Source: a virus
IMG/VR virus record: IMGVR_UViG_3300002503_000012
Location: 5,680 to 45,640 of that record
DNA length: 39,961 nt
Strand: one strand, 5' to 3'
Made by a program: the position numbers and the translations under genes. Of the stretch, positions 22,995 to 30,632 are shown in pieces. A model generated the notes under the pieces. The model was not told where the DNA came from. It ran no database searches and saw only the letters and a list, made by a program, of their open reading frames with translations. Each line of letters starts with the position of its first letter. The first letter of the stretch is position 1.

Positions 22995-25306
22995 TGCCAC
23001 GTGTGCTGATCGTCAGCGATAGCCCGGCGGTGAGTTCTGGCATGGGCCGCGTGGTGCGTGAACTCGCGCCGCGATTCACGGCCGACGGATTTTCGGTCGG
23101 GGTCGCTGGGTGGTTTGACCTTGACGCTCCTGCCATGGACTTCGATTATCCAGTTTTCCCAATTCAGAAGCACGAACCGGCGAGCCTGCAACCGTATCTC
23201 GAGCACTTTGCGCCGGATCTCGTGGTGGCGATCGGGGATCCGTGGGACTGGGCGTGGCTTGTCAATCATCGGTTGCAGACCGGCGGATACAAGCTCGTCG
23301 GCTACCTAAATGTCGAAAGTGCTCCATTGCCCATGCTGTGTGAACGTATTCTCGACGGTTTCGATGCCGTGTGTACCTCTAGCCAGTACGGTGCCCGTGC
23401 GATCGGCCGGCCTGGCGTGACTGCGATTCATTACGGCGTCGATACGGAGACGTTCTTTCCCATGCCGCCACCGTCCAAGGTGTTGTTTGGGAAGCCATTG
23501 GATCAGACATTCACGGTGCTGATCAACGGGCAAAATACATTTCGAAAGAACTTGGGCGCATCCATGGCGGGATTCCTGCAGTTCGCTCGCGGGAAGCCGG
23601 ATGTCCTGGCGTACTTCAATACCGTCGCTAGGCCAGGTCCGAACGATGCACCCGGGACGGACCTCGTGGATCTGTCTATTCAGCTCGAGGCTGAGAAACT
23701 CGTTTGGTTCAATCCAGACAACCATGGACCGATCAAGACCATTGACGATACGGCCTTGAACGGACTCTATGGGATTGCCTCCGTTCTGCTCTCAACTTCT
23801 GTCGGCGAAGGATTCGGGCTTCCGGTCCTCGAGGCGATGGCCTGTGGCGTTGTTCCGGTAGTTCCGCAAGATTTCAGTATGCCGGAAATCATCGGAACGG
23901 AACCGGGTCAGTACATCCAACACGCCCGCGGTATTGGGATCCCGGTGCATGCGTACATTCCGACGCTCCAGGGTCAGCGGGTGCCGGTGGTCGCTGACGC
24001 GGACATTGCGGATGCGCTCCAAGCTGCCTACGACGCATGGCGTCATATGCGCGCAATGTCCAATCTCGATGGGGATACGACCAGCTTCGGCGTGATGCGC
24101 ACAAACGGTCTTGAATTCGCGCGGAGCAAGACCTGGGATCGGACGTATACGCAATTCGTTACTGTGTGCCTAGACTCCTTGCGGACGCCGCGGTCGCGGA
24201 TGGCGGTGGGCCGACCCATCGAGCCAGCTATCCGACTCTTTGGACGCCGGACAGCCAAACGGCATCCGGAGGCTTTTGGCGTGCTCAAGATGGGCGGGTT
24301 GGGTGACATGCTGCAGGCCACGGCCGTTATCCGGGCTGCGGCGCTCAAGTCAGGACGCAAGGCCGTAGTTTTCTGCAACGCCCATGCGGACGTGTTTCTG
24401 GCCATGCCAGAGGTGGTTGAAACTGTGCAACTCGCTCCCATGCCCCAGCAAATGGCAGCAGACAGCCTAGCAGACGAGTTTCCGCTCTTCCTGGACGTCC
24501 GGTACGTCTCGAGGGCCTACGGCCTCTGGAAGCCCACGGCGTTCTTTGAGAAGCATCAGTGGTTTTATGACCACTGGACGCCGTCCTCAAATCGCCTGGC
24601 GACCCTTGGGATGCACAGTACGCAAATCATGCTGGATAGTTTGGGGCTCGAGGGGCCGATTTGGCCGGTCTATGAACCTCGGGCTGAGCCGTCGCTGGAT
24701 CGCGCTGCGTGGCCAGTCGAGCCCTACGTGGTCTTGGCGACCGGTGTCGGTGCTATGGGAGGGCTCAAGCGCTGGCCGGCGGAGCGCTGGACCGCGCTCG
24801 CCCGTGCTCTTCACCTGGACGGACTTCACCTTGTGCATGTCGGCGGCACTGGGGATGACGCGGTGGATGGCATTGACTTTGATTACCGTGGTGCAAGCCT
24901 ACCTGAGACCGCGTGGATCCTTGAGCATGCGCAAGCGCTAATTGCCGTGGAAGGTGGGATTGCACACTTGGCCGCTGCGGTCATGCGGCCTTTTTGGGGA
25001 CCGGATGGGCAGAAGGTGCCCAACGGACAATTCATTGGAGTGATCTTCGGGCCAACGCCCACTAGGCCTTTTCTCTATCCAGGCCACACCGCTCTCGTAC
25101 TCCCAGAATTCTGTACCCCATGCTGGCAGGTCGAACCGAATTGGAAGCACGCCAAATGCTCAATCGGAGCACCGAGTTGTGTGAACTTCCCGTCGGTGGC
25201 GGATGTCCTCTCTACGGTAACGCTGTATCTGCCGCGTGTGACCCGAACATCCTTTTCTTCTCCCAGTACGGCGCATGCCCTGCATATGGAAATGATACCG
25301 AAATGA
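22994..25306 (+). CDS. bifunctional glycosyltransferase: GT4 domain fused to GT9 (heptosyltransferase-like) domain
   Basis: 770 residues from GTG 22994. Residues 1-405 form a GT4 enzyme: RVLIVSDSPAVSSGMGRVVREL, VLINGQNTFRKN and STSVGEGFGLPVLEAMACGVVPV (E-x7-E). Residues about 425-755 form a second GT-B enzyme of the ADP-heptose LPS transferase (GT9) type: FGVLKMGGLGDMLQATAVIRA, then LKRWPAERWTALARAL, HVGGTGD, ALIAVEGGIAHLAAAV and a C-terminal set of Cys (FCTPCWQ, AKCSIGAPSC). The two domains together could add two sugars in turn. It lies right after the capsid genes, apart from the island, so the capsid is a candidate acceptor. No membrane segment. Confidence 0.87.
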   Translation: MPRVLIVSDSPAVSSGMGRVVRELAPRFTADGFSVGVAGWFDLDAPAMDFDYPVFPIQKHEPASLQPYLEHFAPDLVVAIGDPWDWAWLVNHRLQTGGYKLVGYLNVESAPLPMLCERILDGFDAVCTSSQYGARAIGRPGVTAIHYGVDTETFFPMPPPSKVLFGKPLDQTFTVLINGQNTFRKNLGASMAGFLQFARGKPDVLAYFNTVARPGPNDAPGTDLVDLSIQLEAEKLVWFNPDNHGPIKTIDDTALNGLYGIASVLLSTSVGEGFGLPVLEAMACGVVPVVPQDFSMPEIIGTEPGQYIQHARGIGIPVHAYIPTLQGQRVPVVADADIADALQAAYDAWRHMRAMSNLDGDTTSFGVMRTNGLEFARSKTWDRTYTQFVTVCLDSLRTPRSRMAVGRPIEPAIRLFGRRTAKRHPEAFGVLKMGGLGDMLQATAVIRAAALKSGRKAVVFCNAHADVFLAMPEVVETVQLAPMPQQMAADSLADEFPLFLDVRYVSRAYGLWKPTAFFEKHQWFYDHWTPSSNRLATLGMHSTQIMLDSLGLEGPIWPVYEPRAEPSLDRAAWPVEPYVVLATGVGAMGGLKRWPAERWTALARALHLDGLHLVHVGGTGDDAVDGIDFDYRGASLPETAWILEHAQALIAVEGGIAHLAAAVMRPFWGPDGQKVPNGQFIGVIFGPTPTRPFLYPGHTALVLPEFCTPCWQVEPNWKHAKCSIGAPSCVNFPSVADVLSTVTLYLPRVTRTSFSSPSTAHALHMEMIPK

Positions 25307-25313
25307 TTTTGTC

Positions 25314-25514
25314 ATGATACGACGGCTCAGTATCGCCTACCTCGTTGCCGTATTGACGTGGGGGTTTACGCTGTCCATTGGGGATTCGACGTTTCGCGTG
25401 TGTGGATTTACAACACGCGATAAATGCTGGAGTGTACATAAGACGCTGACCGACGCATTCCCTGAATGGATCCTCGGTCACTGTGAACGTGAACCGCTGG
25501 TGCGACGTGGCTAA
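25314..25514 (+). CDS. short exported or membrane-anchored protein, 66 aa
   Basis: MIRRLSIAYLVAVLTWGFTL is a basic-hydrophobic signal-like N-terminus; the rest contains three Cys (VCGFTTRDKCWSV, LGHCER). It could be a small secreted or inner-membrane protein. Weak ribosome site. Overlaps the next frame. Confidence 0.4.
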   Translation: MIRRLSIAYLVAVLTWGFTLSIGDSTFRVCGFTTRDKCWSVHKTLTDAFPEWILGHCEREPLVRRG

Positions 25515-25983
25515 CACGGATCTGGGCAGCCTTGAGCCGCAATTGATTGAAGAACTCGGTGGCGAGGACCTGGCGCCCGGCGTCCTCCGTCGGATGAACC
25601 TCCTTATCCAGGCGGTACCGGATTTCAACGCCGCCACGCACGTAGCCTTTGGGTTGGCTGGTACAACGCTTGATCGCGAAGCCTCGCCCATGGAATCCCG
25701 CGCGATCGTGCTCTTTGCGGCACTGAAATATCTTCGCGGGATGGCCATTGTGTCTGCTGGCATGGCACTCAGTCACACGAACGTCGCCGGCCGTACGGAC
25801 ACCTCGGGTCAGCCGCGTGCGTACGAGCGGCGCATTGAATCGGTTGAGGCACGGTTGGCGGCGGTCATGGAACGTCTAACTGACCACGCCATTGCTGGAG
25901 AAACCGTGGCGGCCGAGTTGGGAGAGACCAAAGACTTGCTTACGAGTCTCCCATCAACGTCGTGGTGGGATTGGCGCTGGTAA
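25483..25983 (+). CDS. probable head-tail connector region protein, 166 aa
   Basis: Start uncertain: GTG 25483 or GTG 25507 (MANTDLGSLEPQLIEEL). The first half is helical with a conserved-looking LIQAVPDFNAATHVAFGLAG; the second half has a coiled-coil helix (RRIESVEARLAAVMERL) and ends in Trp-rich SWWDWRW. The position between capsid and tail genes suggests a connector or head-completion role, without motif support. Confidence 0.6.
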   Translation: MNVNRWCDVANTDLGSLEPQLIEELGGEDLAPGVLRRMNLLIQAVPDFNAATHVAFGLAGTTLDREASPMESRAIVLFAALKYLRGMAIVSAGMALSHTNVAGRTDTSGQPRAYERRIESVEARLAAVMERLTDHAIAGETVAAELGETKDLLTSLPSTSWWDWRW

Positions 25984-26010
25984 ACCCTGTTGCAGAGAGG
26001 AGGAGGCGGT

Positions 26011-26079
26011 ATGCACGTGACATTCACACTTTCACGAGGAGGAGGGGCGCATGGCAACTGCACGCATGAAGAAGGGTAG
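26011..26079 (+). CDS. possible 22-residue leader overlapping the next gene
   Basis: An ATG at 26011 follows AGGAGG (26001-26006) and encodes MHVTFTLSRGGGAHGNC..., ending in a TAG at 26077, 29 bases inside the next gene. The next gene has its own strong GGAGGAGGGG (26037-26046). Two strong ribosome sites 36 bases apart suggest a leader that couples translation, but chance cannot be excluded. Confidence 0.3.
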   Translation: MHVTFTLSRGGGAHGNCTHEEG

Positions 26080-27172
26080 GCGCCCGCGGGGAGGAGTCAC
26101 GCACTCCTCGATTCATGTCCGCGGGTTCGCTCGGATTCAGATGGGGGAGAGGGTCGACGGTCACCTGAAGATTGTCGGTGATTCCGGGTGGCTGAAGAAC
26201 ACGATTACCAACGAGGGGCGCAATCTGTACATCGCGGCGCAGGTCGGCTCTGTCACCGGTTCCAAGCAGGTGAACGCGCTCCAGCTTGCGACGCAGCAAA
26301 CCGCTGTCGATGCCGCGTCCACGGCTCTTGTGGGTGAGACGCGCGTGCGGAAGACACTGCTGGCGTCCACCCTCGCAACGGGTACGTTGCGGATGACCGC
26401 GTCCTGGTCGTCTACGGACAATGCGGCGGCGATCACCATCGGGTCGATCGCTGTGTACAACACCACTACCGCTGGGGCGGGTACCATGGGATCGGGCCAA
26501 AGTTTCACAACTTTGACTGTAAAATCAACTACTTACAGAGCGCCTGCTCTTTATCTAGTTGGTTGCGGAGCCTTGGCTGCGTGAGCTACCAAGGGATGGC
26601 CGCTAATTCGGCGAACGCTGTGATGCCAACGCCGAGCGAAATGCCTGAGGCGATGAGGACGCGCTCGCAACACGTCTCAGGTATCTGTGTAGAGATCATA
26701 TACGGCCCTCTTCGGCGCGTGCAGACCGGAGATGAAGACATGATCCATGCCCTGGCGAATGATAAGTCAGGGAACCAGCCCGATAGCCCAGTAAATTTGA
26801 CGCACTGCGCAATGGGCGTCAAATCAAGATTTGTCGGCTACGTTACTCCTGCTGCAAAATCAACTAGTTATATCTCAGAATATGAGAGATCGGTTGATAG
26901 CAGCGTAAAGGGGTCGGCGCGTCATATTGGTGACGATATGACGGATGGTGGCGAACTCGGTGGACGCTGTGATGCCAATACCGAGCCAAGCGTTGGGTCA
27001 GGGGAGATCGCACTCGTTTGTACTGACTCAATGGCGTGTGTAGAGACTAGGTGCCACCCTCTCCCGTGCGGTAGTTTGGGAGATGAAGGTATAGTCCACT
27101 CCCCGGCGAACGATAAGTCGGGAGCCACGAGGACGAGTGGCGTTTCTAACGCATCGCGTTACAGTAGTTTGA
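26051..27172 (+). CDS. virion-type protein split by two group I introns
   Basis: Exon 1 (26051-26530) gives a basic N-terminus (MATARMKKGRRPRGG), then beta-rich text ending YNTTTAGAGTMGSGQSFTT and LTVKST. Without splicing it would run into a stray end at 26584. The last exon begins at 27143 with FLTHRVTVV and a TGA at 27170, in the same phase as exon 1, so direct joining gives 169 residues with a normal beta-strand end. Between the two introns a 37-base piece (26829-26865) may be a mini-exon; in the sensible frame it reads FVGYVTPAAKST, but that needs a junction one base away from the predicted one. Strong GGAGGAGGGG before the ATG. Probably a small head or tail decoration protein. Confidence 0.75.
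26531..26828 (+). ncRNA. group I intron 1 (subgroup IC3-like)
   Basis: A self-splicing ribozyme core can be folded by hand. P1: exon CAACT (26526-26530) with GGTTG (26561-26565), giving the U-G pair at the splice site. P2: CCTTGG/CCAAGG (26571-26576, 26589-26594). P3: GGCCG/CGGCC (26598, 26703). P4: CGGCG/CGCCG (26609, 26630). P6: CCTGAG/CTCAGG (26644, 26676). P7: GATCAT/ATGATC (26694, 26740). P8: CTTCGG/CCGGAG (26710, 26726). P9: CCCTG/CAGGG (26750, 26768). The layout resembles the Azoarcus tRNA-Ile intron. No ORF is inside. The 3' end (G26828) is predicted from a long hairpin at 26803-26824 and is the least certain point. Confidence 0.85.
26866..27142 (+). ncRNA. group I intron 2 (subgroup IC3-like)
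   Basis: P1: ATCAACT (26859-26865) with GGTTGAT (26892-26898), seven pairs including the U-G at the splice site. P2: CGTCATAT/ATATGACG (26920, 26936). P3: GGTGGC/GCCACC (26947, 27053). P4: CTCGGT/ACCGAG (26956, 26980). P6: ten pairs (26992-27001 with 27023-27032). P7: GACTA/TAGTC (27045, 27092). P8: CTCCC/GGGAG (27061, 27078). A last hairpin GCCAC/GTGGC (27124, 27137) is followed at once by G27142, the likely terminal G. The 3' exon TTTCT can pair with AGAGA upstream of the guide (P10). The motif GTGTAGAGACTAG is that of classic group I P7. No ORF inside. Confidence 0.9.
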
Positions 27173-27185
27173 GAGAGAATCAAGT

Positions 27186-28304
27186 GTGATTTGGACGAAG
27201 GAGATGGATGCACTACTGCTCGAGAAGTATCCGAGCGAAGGTGCCCGTCCGTGCTCGGTACTATTCGGCGTATCAATCGACGCCGTATGGCACCGAGCAC
27301 GGAAACTAGGCTGTCATGCGAGCAAGGAAGTGCAGAAGTCTGCCATCCGTAGATGGAAAGACGAGTACGACGACATTCTTCGGAAACGGTATGCAGTCGA
27401 CGGTCCACAAAGAATAGCAGCAGAACTCAAATTATCTAGGCAAACCGTAGAGAATCGGGCAGCGGCTCTTGGTCTTACAAAGGGACACTGGAGTCAGGAA
27501 TCGGATGCAGTAATTAAATCCGGTTATGCCGCAGATGGTGCTGCAGCCGTTGCTAAGGTTCTAGGGGTACCAATTTCTGCTGTGTACCACCGTGCCCGAC
27601 GACTTGGAATTAAATATGACTGGAAGACTCGTCGTGGACAGTCGCAGTGGCTTTCAGAAACAGTACGTGTAACCGCAGCTATCCGTGATGATTTAAAGTG
27701 TGGAATTTACGCTATTCGACATGGTGACAGTGGTCGGATGTATGTTGGTAGTGCTCTTGATATCTTTTCAAGATGGAAGGTACATCTAAGGGGTTTGCGT
27801 CAAGGTAAGCATCATTCTAGGGCATTACAAGCAATCTTCGATAAATATGGACCATCAGCATTCGTTTTTGAAGTTTTGGAAGAATGTGCTTCTGAACAGC
27901 TTTACGAGCGCGAACAGCAGTTCATGAATATTCATAAACCTGACTTAAATTCGGCTCCAAACGCGGGGAGTCCACGTGGCATTAAACGCACTGCTGAGCA
28001 ACGTGTTGCCCATACAAAGAGAATAAGAGCTATTTACGCTGATCCAATTAAGCGCAAACGCATTAGGGCAGCAAAGTCAGCGGCTATGCGTGAAAAGTGG
28101 AAGAACTCAGAATTTCGAGGCAGAATGTCGACGGCTTGGCGTACGCGTCCGTGGGATGGCGAGGAGGATAATTACCTTTTCAATCTCTCTGGGCATCTTC
28201 CTCTTAAAGAATTAGCCGTAGTTTTTGGCCGAACACCGTCGGCCGTCCAAAATCGTGTCCATTTCCTCGGTCTCAGTCTCCGCGCCAAAGGAGCGAGGGT
28301 GTGA
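27186..28304 (+). CDS. free-standing GIY-YIG homing endonuclease with Myb-like repeats
   Basis: 372 residues from GTG 27186, starting 14 bases after the stop of the intron-split gene. The N-terminal 150 residues are three Myb/SANT-like DNA-binding repeats (IWTKEMDALL, VWHRARKLG; IAAELKLSRQTVENRAAALG; VAKVLGVPISAVYHRARRLG). The nuclease domain follows: CGIYAIRHGDSGRMYVGSA, with R196, E241 and N255 in place. Then a NUMOD3-like basic part (KRTAEQRVAHTKRIR) and a fourth Myb-like repeat at the end. AT-rich relative to neighbours. Likely the homing partner of the adjacent introns. Confidence 0.93.
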   Translation: MIWTKEMDALLLEKYPSEGARPCSVLFGVSIDAVWHRARKLGCHASKEVQKSAIRRWKDEYDDILRKRYAVDGPQRIAAELKLSRQTVENRAAALGLTKGHWSQESDAVIKSGYAADGAAAVAKVLGVPISAVYHRARRLGIKYDWKTRRGQSQWLSETVRVTAAIRDDLKCGIYAIRHGDSGRMYVGSALDIFSRWKVHLRGLRQGKHHSRALQAIFDKYGPSAFVFEVLEECASEQLYEREQQFMNIHKPDLNSAPNAGSPRGIKRTAEQRVAHTKRIRAIYADPIKRKRIRAAKSAAMREKWKNSEFRGRMSTAWRTRPWDGEEDNYLFNLSGHLPLKELAVVFGRTPSAVQNRVHFLGLSLRAKGARV

Positions 28305-28700
28305 ATGGGCACCGGCTATCTCACCCCCGCGCAAATAGCGCAGATCAAGGCGATCCGAGCGAAGGCCTGGAACCGCCCGTTCACGGTCTACACAGAGGTA
28401 CGGAGCTCGCCGACAGATTACTACGACACGCCAGCGCTCCTGCAAAGTGGCACGACCACGGTGCTATCAGGCGACTGGGCCTGGCGCGGGCAGGTGGAGA
28501 ACCGTGGAGAAGCGGGTGGAGTGATCCAGCATGCGGACTTAGCGCTGGCAACGGATATCCTGTATTCCGGCTCCCTGATGCAGGCGGGGGTACGACTGGT
28601 CGTCGACGGCATCACGGTGGCGGTGATACGGGCATCCCCGTACCCAGATTCAGGGGAAATCGTTGTGAACGCTGTCAGAGTTCTGACGACCAATGAGTAA
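28305..28700 (+). CDS. head-closure / stopper-like connector protein
   Basis: 131 residues from ATG 28305, with GGAGCGAGG upstream. The N-terminal helix (TPAQIAQIKAIRAKAWNRPF) is followed by beta strands (TTTVLSGDWAWRGQVENRG, VRLVVDGITVAVIRASPYP, IVVNAVRVL), the plan of small head-tail joining proteins. An overlapping 131-residue frame 4 bases upstream is a shadow with no sensible composition. The stop overlaps the next start. Confidence 0.68.
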   Translation: MGTGYLTPAQIAQIKAIRAKAWNRPFTVYTEVRSSPTDYYDTPALLQSGTTTVLSGDWAWRGQVENRGEAGGVIQHADLALATDILYSGSLMQAGVRLVVDGITVAVIRASPYPDSGEIVVNAVRVLTTNE

Positions 28701-28998
28701 TCTGCTCCTCGCGCTCTCGGACGTCTCACGCCTTGTCGTGACGGGGTCCTTCTGGTGGTTTGTCATCAAATTCTGGAACATCAGGAACGGACTCGTGCTC
28801 CGTCGGTTCGCGGATTTCATTGTTGCGCTGGCACTCACCAGTAGCTGGATTACCCTAGTACATTTCGACCGGCGATTCGATGTATTGCCAATGATCGATC
28901 TCAACACCATCGCACTCGAATGGCAGTGGGTGAGTAGCGCGATCCTTGTTACAACACTTCTACGCCTCGGCCAGGCACTCCTCCGGACGCCGACATGA
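28693..28998 (+). CDS. small membrane protein, holin-like
   Basis: 101 residues with three hydrophobic stretches: about 4-26 (LLLALSDVSRLVVTGSFWWFVI), 38-58 (RFADFIVALALTSSWITLV) and 75-93 (EWQWVSSAILVTTLLRLG). Size and topology suit a class I holin. Overlaps both neighbours and is followed by a coiled-coil/membrane protein, so this could be the lysis group, but no lysin is seen. Confidence 0.6.
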   Translation: MSNLLLALSDVSRLVVTGSFWWFVIKFWNIRNGLVLRRFADFIVALALTSSWITLVHFDRRFDVLPMIDLNTIALEWQWVSSAILVTTLLRLGQALLRTPT

Positions 28999-29474
28999 GC
29001 GAGCCTGCAAGTGGAACTAAGGCACCTTCGACGATCGATTCGGCAATCGCGGAGATCGTCTCTGCTGCCGCTGACCGTGCGGCCGAGCGTGTGCTCTACC
29101 AAGCGGCCATTACCCGTGCTGAGGTCGAGCAAGAACTGGTGAGGTTTAATGCCGAGCGTACGAGCATGATCAAAGAAATTTCACTTCAGGTCGCGGCAGC
29201 GGCGGCGAAAGCTGATCTCGCGCTGGTGCAACATCAACTCGAAGAGATGACACGGTTTCAATCCATTGAAGAGAAGATGGCACTGGTGGCGACGCAGATG
29301 ACGAATATGGCTGCATCATTTTCTCAGATTGCGGCCGACGTGAAGTCCTTACTGGCCACGCGATCGTATACGCAGGGTGCGTGGAAGATGTTAACCGTGC
29401 TTGCCGTCGTTATCTCTGCTGCGGTGGCCATGATAAGCAATTTCCTGCAAAACAGGTGGCCTTGGGGTCACTGA
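28995..29474 (+). CDS. coiled-coil protein with C-terminal membrane anchor (XhlA-like)
   Basis: 159 residues: a long coiled coil from about 20 to 115 (AAADRAAERVLYQAAITRAEVEQELVRF, LALVQHQLEEMTRFQS) and a membrane helix near 130-150 (MLTVLAVVISAAVAMISNFL). That plan resembles XhlA-type lysis accessory proteins or anchored spacers. The start overlaps the previous gene by ATGA. Confidence 0.65.
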   Translation: MSEPASGTKAPSTIDSAIAEIVSAAADRAAERVLYQAAITRAEVEQELVRFNAERTSMIKEISLQVAAAAAKADLALVQHQLEEMTRFQSIEEKMALVATQMTNMAASFSQIAADVKSLLATRSYTQGAWKMLTVLAVVISAAVAMISNFLQNRWPWGH

Positions 29475-29483
29475 GGTCAATCA

Positions 29484-29771
29484 ATGACTGAGAACGGGAC
29501 CGTGACGCTGTCAGCCAAAACGAAGGAAGAATTCCGGCGTGCGGTGAACAATTCCGTGCGACACGCGAAGCGGAGTCTGCTCACGTTCCTCGAGTTCCAG
29601 AAAGCGCAGCACGCGGAACTGGATCCGCTGTACGGATATCTGATGAAACGTGTGCACAACGACGTCTCGATCATCGAGGACCAGGTGGACGCGGCGTTTG
29701 AAATCGTCTGCAACGGCGGCATTATTCCAGCATTTGGCCGTACTGAAGAAGAACAGAAACGGAGCGCTTGA
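29484..29771 (+). CDS. hypothetical helical protein, 95 aa
   Basis: Product MTENGTVTLSAKTKEEFRRAV followed by helices (KRSLLTFLEFQKAQHAEL and HNDVSIIEDQVDAAFEIV). No family. Nine bases after the previous stop, and its TGA overlaps the next ATG. Perhaps a small structural or accessory protein. Confidence 0.58.
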   Translation: MTENGTVTLSAKTKEEFRRAVNNSVRHAKRSLLTFLEFQKAQHAELDPLYGYLMKRVHNDVSIIEDQVDAAFEIVCNGGIIPAFGRTEEEQKRSA

Positions 29772-30532
29772 TGCCTCTTATCGATCTGCTTGCGGAAGAC
29801 TTGGCTGCCTTGCAACGCATCGTCGCTCATACCATGGCATTCGACGTGACCGTGGTACAGCTTCAACGTATTGCTGCAGCGCTTGGTGTAAGTGTGCCTG
29901 CACCTGCGCCTGCGCCTGCTCCAGGGCCTACGCCAGCGCCTATTCCTGCTCCAGCTCCGGCGCCTGCTCCGGTACCAGTACCTGTGCCGTTGCCTCCTCC
30001 GCCTCCTCCGGCATCTACTCCTGGACCTCCTGGACCGGGGTGTTTCGGAGGTCAATCGAGCGCGTTCGCAGCAATCTATGAAGATGTGCAGCTTGGGTCG
30101 TTCTACGAAGCAGACATTACCGGCGGCAATGGACCCGATGGATCGAATCCGTCAGGCGAAGGCGTGGATAATCATTTCTTTTTCGTGGGTCTGTCGAGCC
30201 GAGGACACTCTGTGTGGGCACCGCAATCTCTGTACCACGGCGTGCGGCGACCGACGGACGCTGTGATATCTGCAGCCCTGGCGGCAGTCCATGGTGTGCG
30301 CTACGTCGTGATCGGATCCTCTGATCCTCTAGATGAATCATGCGCGATCTATGAAGCTGGAGCGCCAAATTGGCCGTCTCCAGGATCGAATTACATTCGT
30401 GTAGGGACGTCAGGAACGGGCGGTATTCCAGATTTTTCACTTGGAGCAGGTTTACCTATCTATGCTCGCCCAAATGTCAATCCATCATTACTCCATGCCG
30501 TGATTCTCGCCCTAGGCGGGACTGCGACGTGA
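29771..30532 (+). CDS. Pro/Ala-rich linker protein with C-terminal globular domain
   Basis: 253 residues from ATG 29771 (TGATG overlap). Residues 1-38 form a helical N-domain. About 40-92 is a Pro-rich linker of Pro-Ala, Pro-Val and Pro-Pro repeats. The rest is a globular domain with GNGPDGSNPSGEGVDNHF, SRGHSVWAPQSLY and a Cys pair (CFGG; DESCAIYEAG). I do not recognise the domain; linker plus domain suggests a virion-surface or wall-binding protein. Confidence 0.65.
   Translation: MPLIDLLAEDLAALQRIVAHTMAFDVTVVQLQRIAAALGVSVPAPAPAPAPGPTPAPIPAPAPAPAPVPVPVPLPPPPPPASTPGPPGPGCFGGQSSAFAAIYEDVQLGSFYEADITGGNGPDGSNPSGEGVDNHFFFVGLSSRGHSVWAPQSLYHGVRRPTDAVISAALAAVHGVRYVVIGSSDPLDESCAIYEAGAPNWPSPGSNYIRVGTSGTGGIPDFSLGAGLPIYARPNVNPSLLHAVILALGGTAT
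29895..30039 (+). repeat. low-complexity CCT/GCN repeats coding a Pro-rich linker
   Basis: Repeated cctgcN, ccNgcN and cctccN units encode runs of Pro-Ala, then Pro-Val, then Pro-Pro. Purely from codon-level repetition; such tracts expand and contract easily, so the length may vary between relatives. Confidence 0.75.
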
Positions 30533-30542
30533 GGATCTAGGA

Positions 30543-30629
30543 ATGCGTGGGATGGCGATAACGATCTGCATAGGAATCGGCGTACTGTTCCTGTACCTAG
30601 CGTGCCATCACAACGGGAGGCTGAACTAA
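30543..30629 (+). CDS. 28-residue lipoprotein-like peptide
   Basis: MRGMAITICIGIGVLFLYLAC followed by HHNGRLN: a signal-type hydrophobic helix ending in LYLAC, an acceptable lipobox. AGGA lies six bases before the ATG. Small outer-membrane lipoproteins of phages are often o-spanins, but this one is too short to span the periplasm, so the role is open. Confidence 0.45.
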   Translation: MRGMAITICIGIGVLFLYLACHHNGRLN

Positions 30630-30632
30630 GTC

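Noticed and set aside
26563-27189. 208-residue open frame across both introns
   Set aside because: It covers paired intron elements, and its product has no sensible composition. The intron cores explain the region.
28301-28696. Alternative frame overlapping the connector gene
   Set aside because: Starts 4 bases upstream but in a different frame and is Gly/Arg/His-rich, a typical high-G+C shadow. The 28305 frame has normal protein features.
29650-30266. Cys/Arg- and Leu/Arg-rich frames opposite the Pro-rich linker
   Set aside because: They are products of the repeated codons in other frames.
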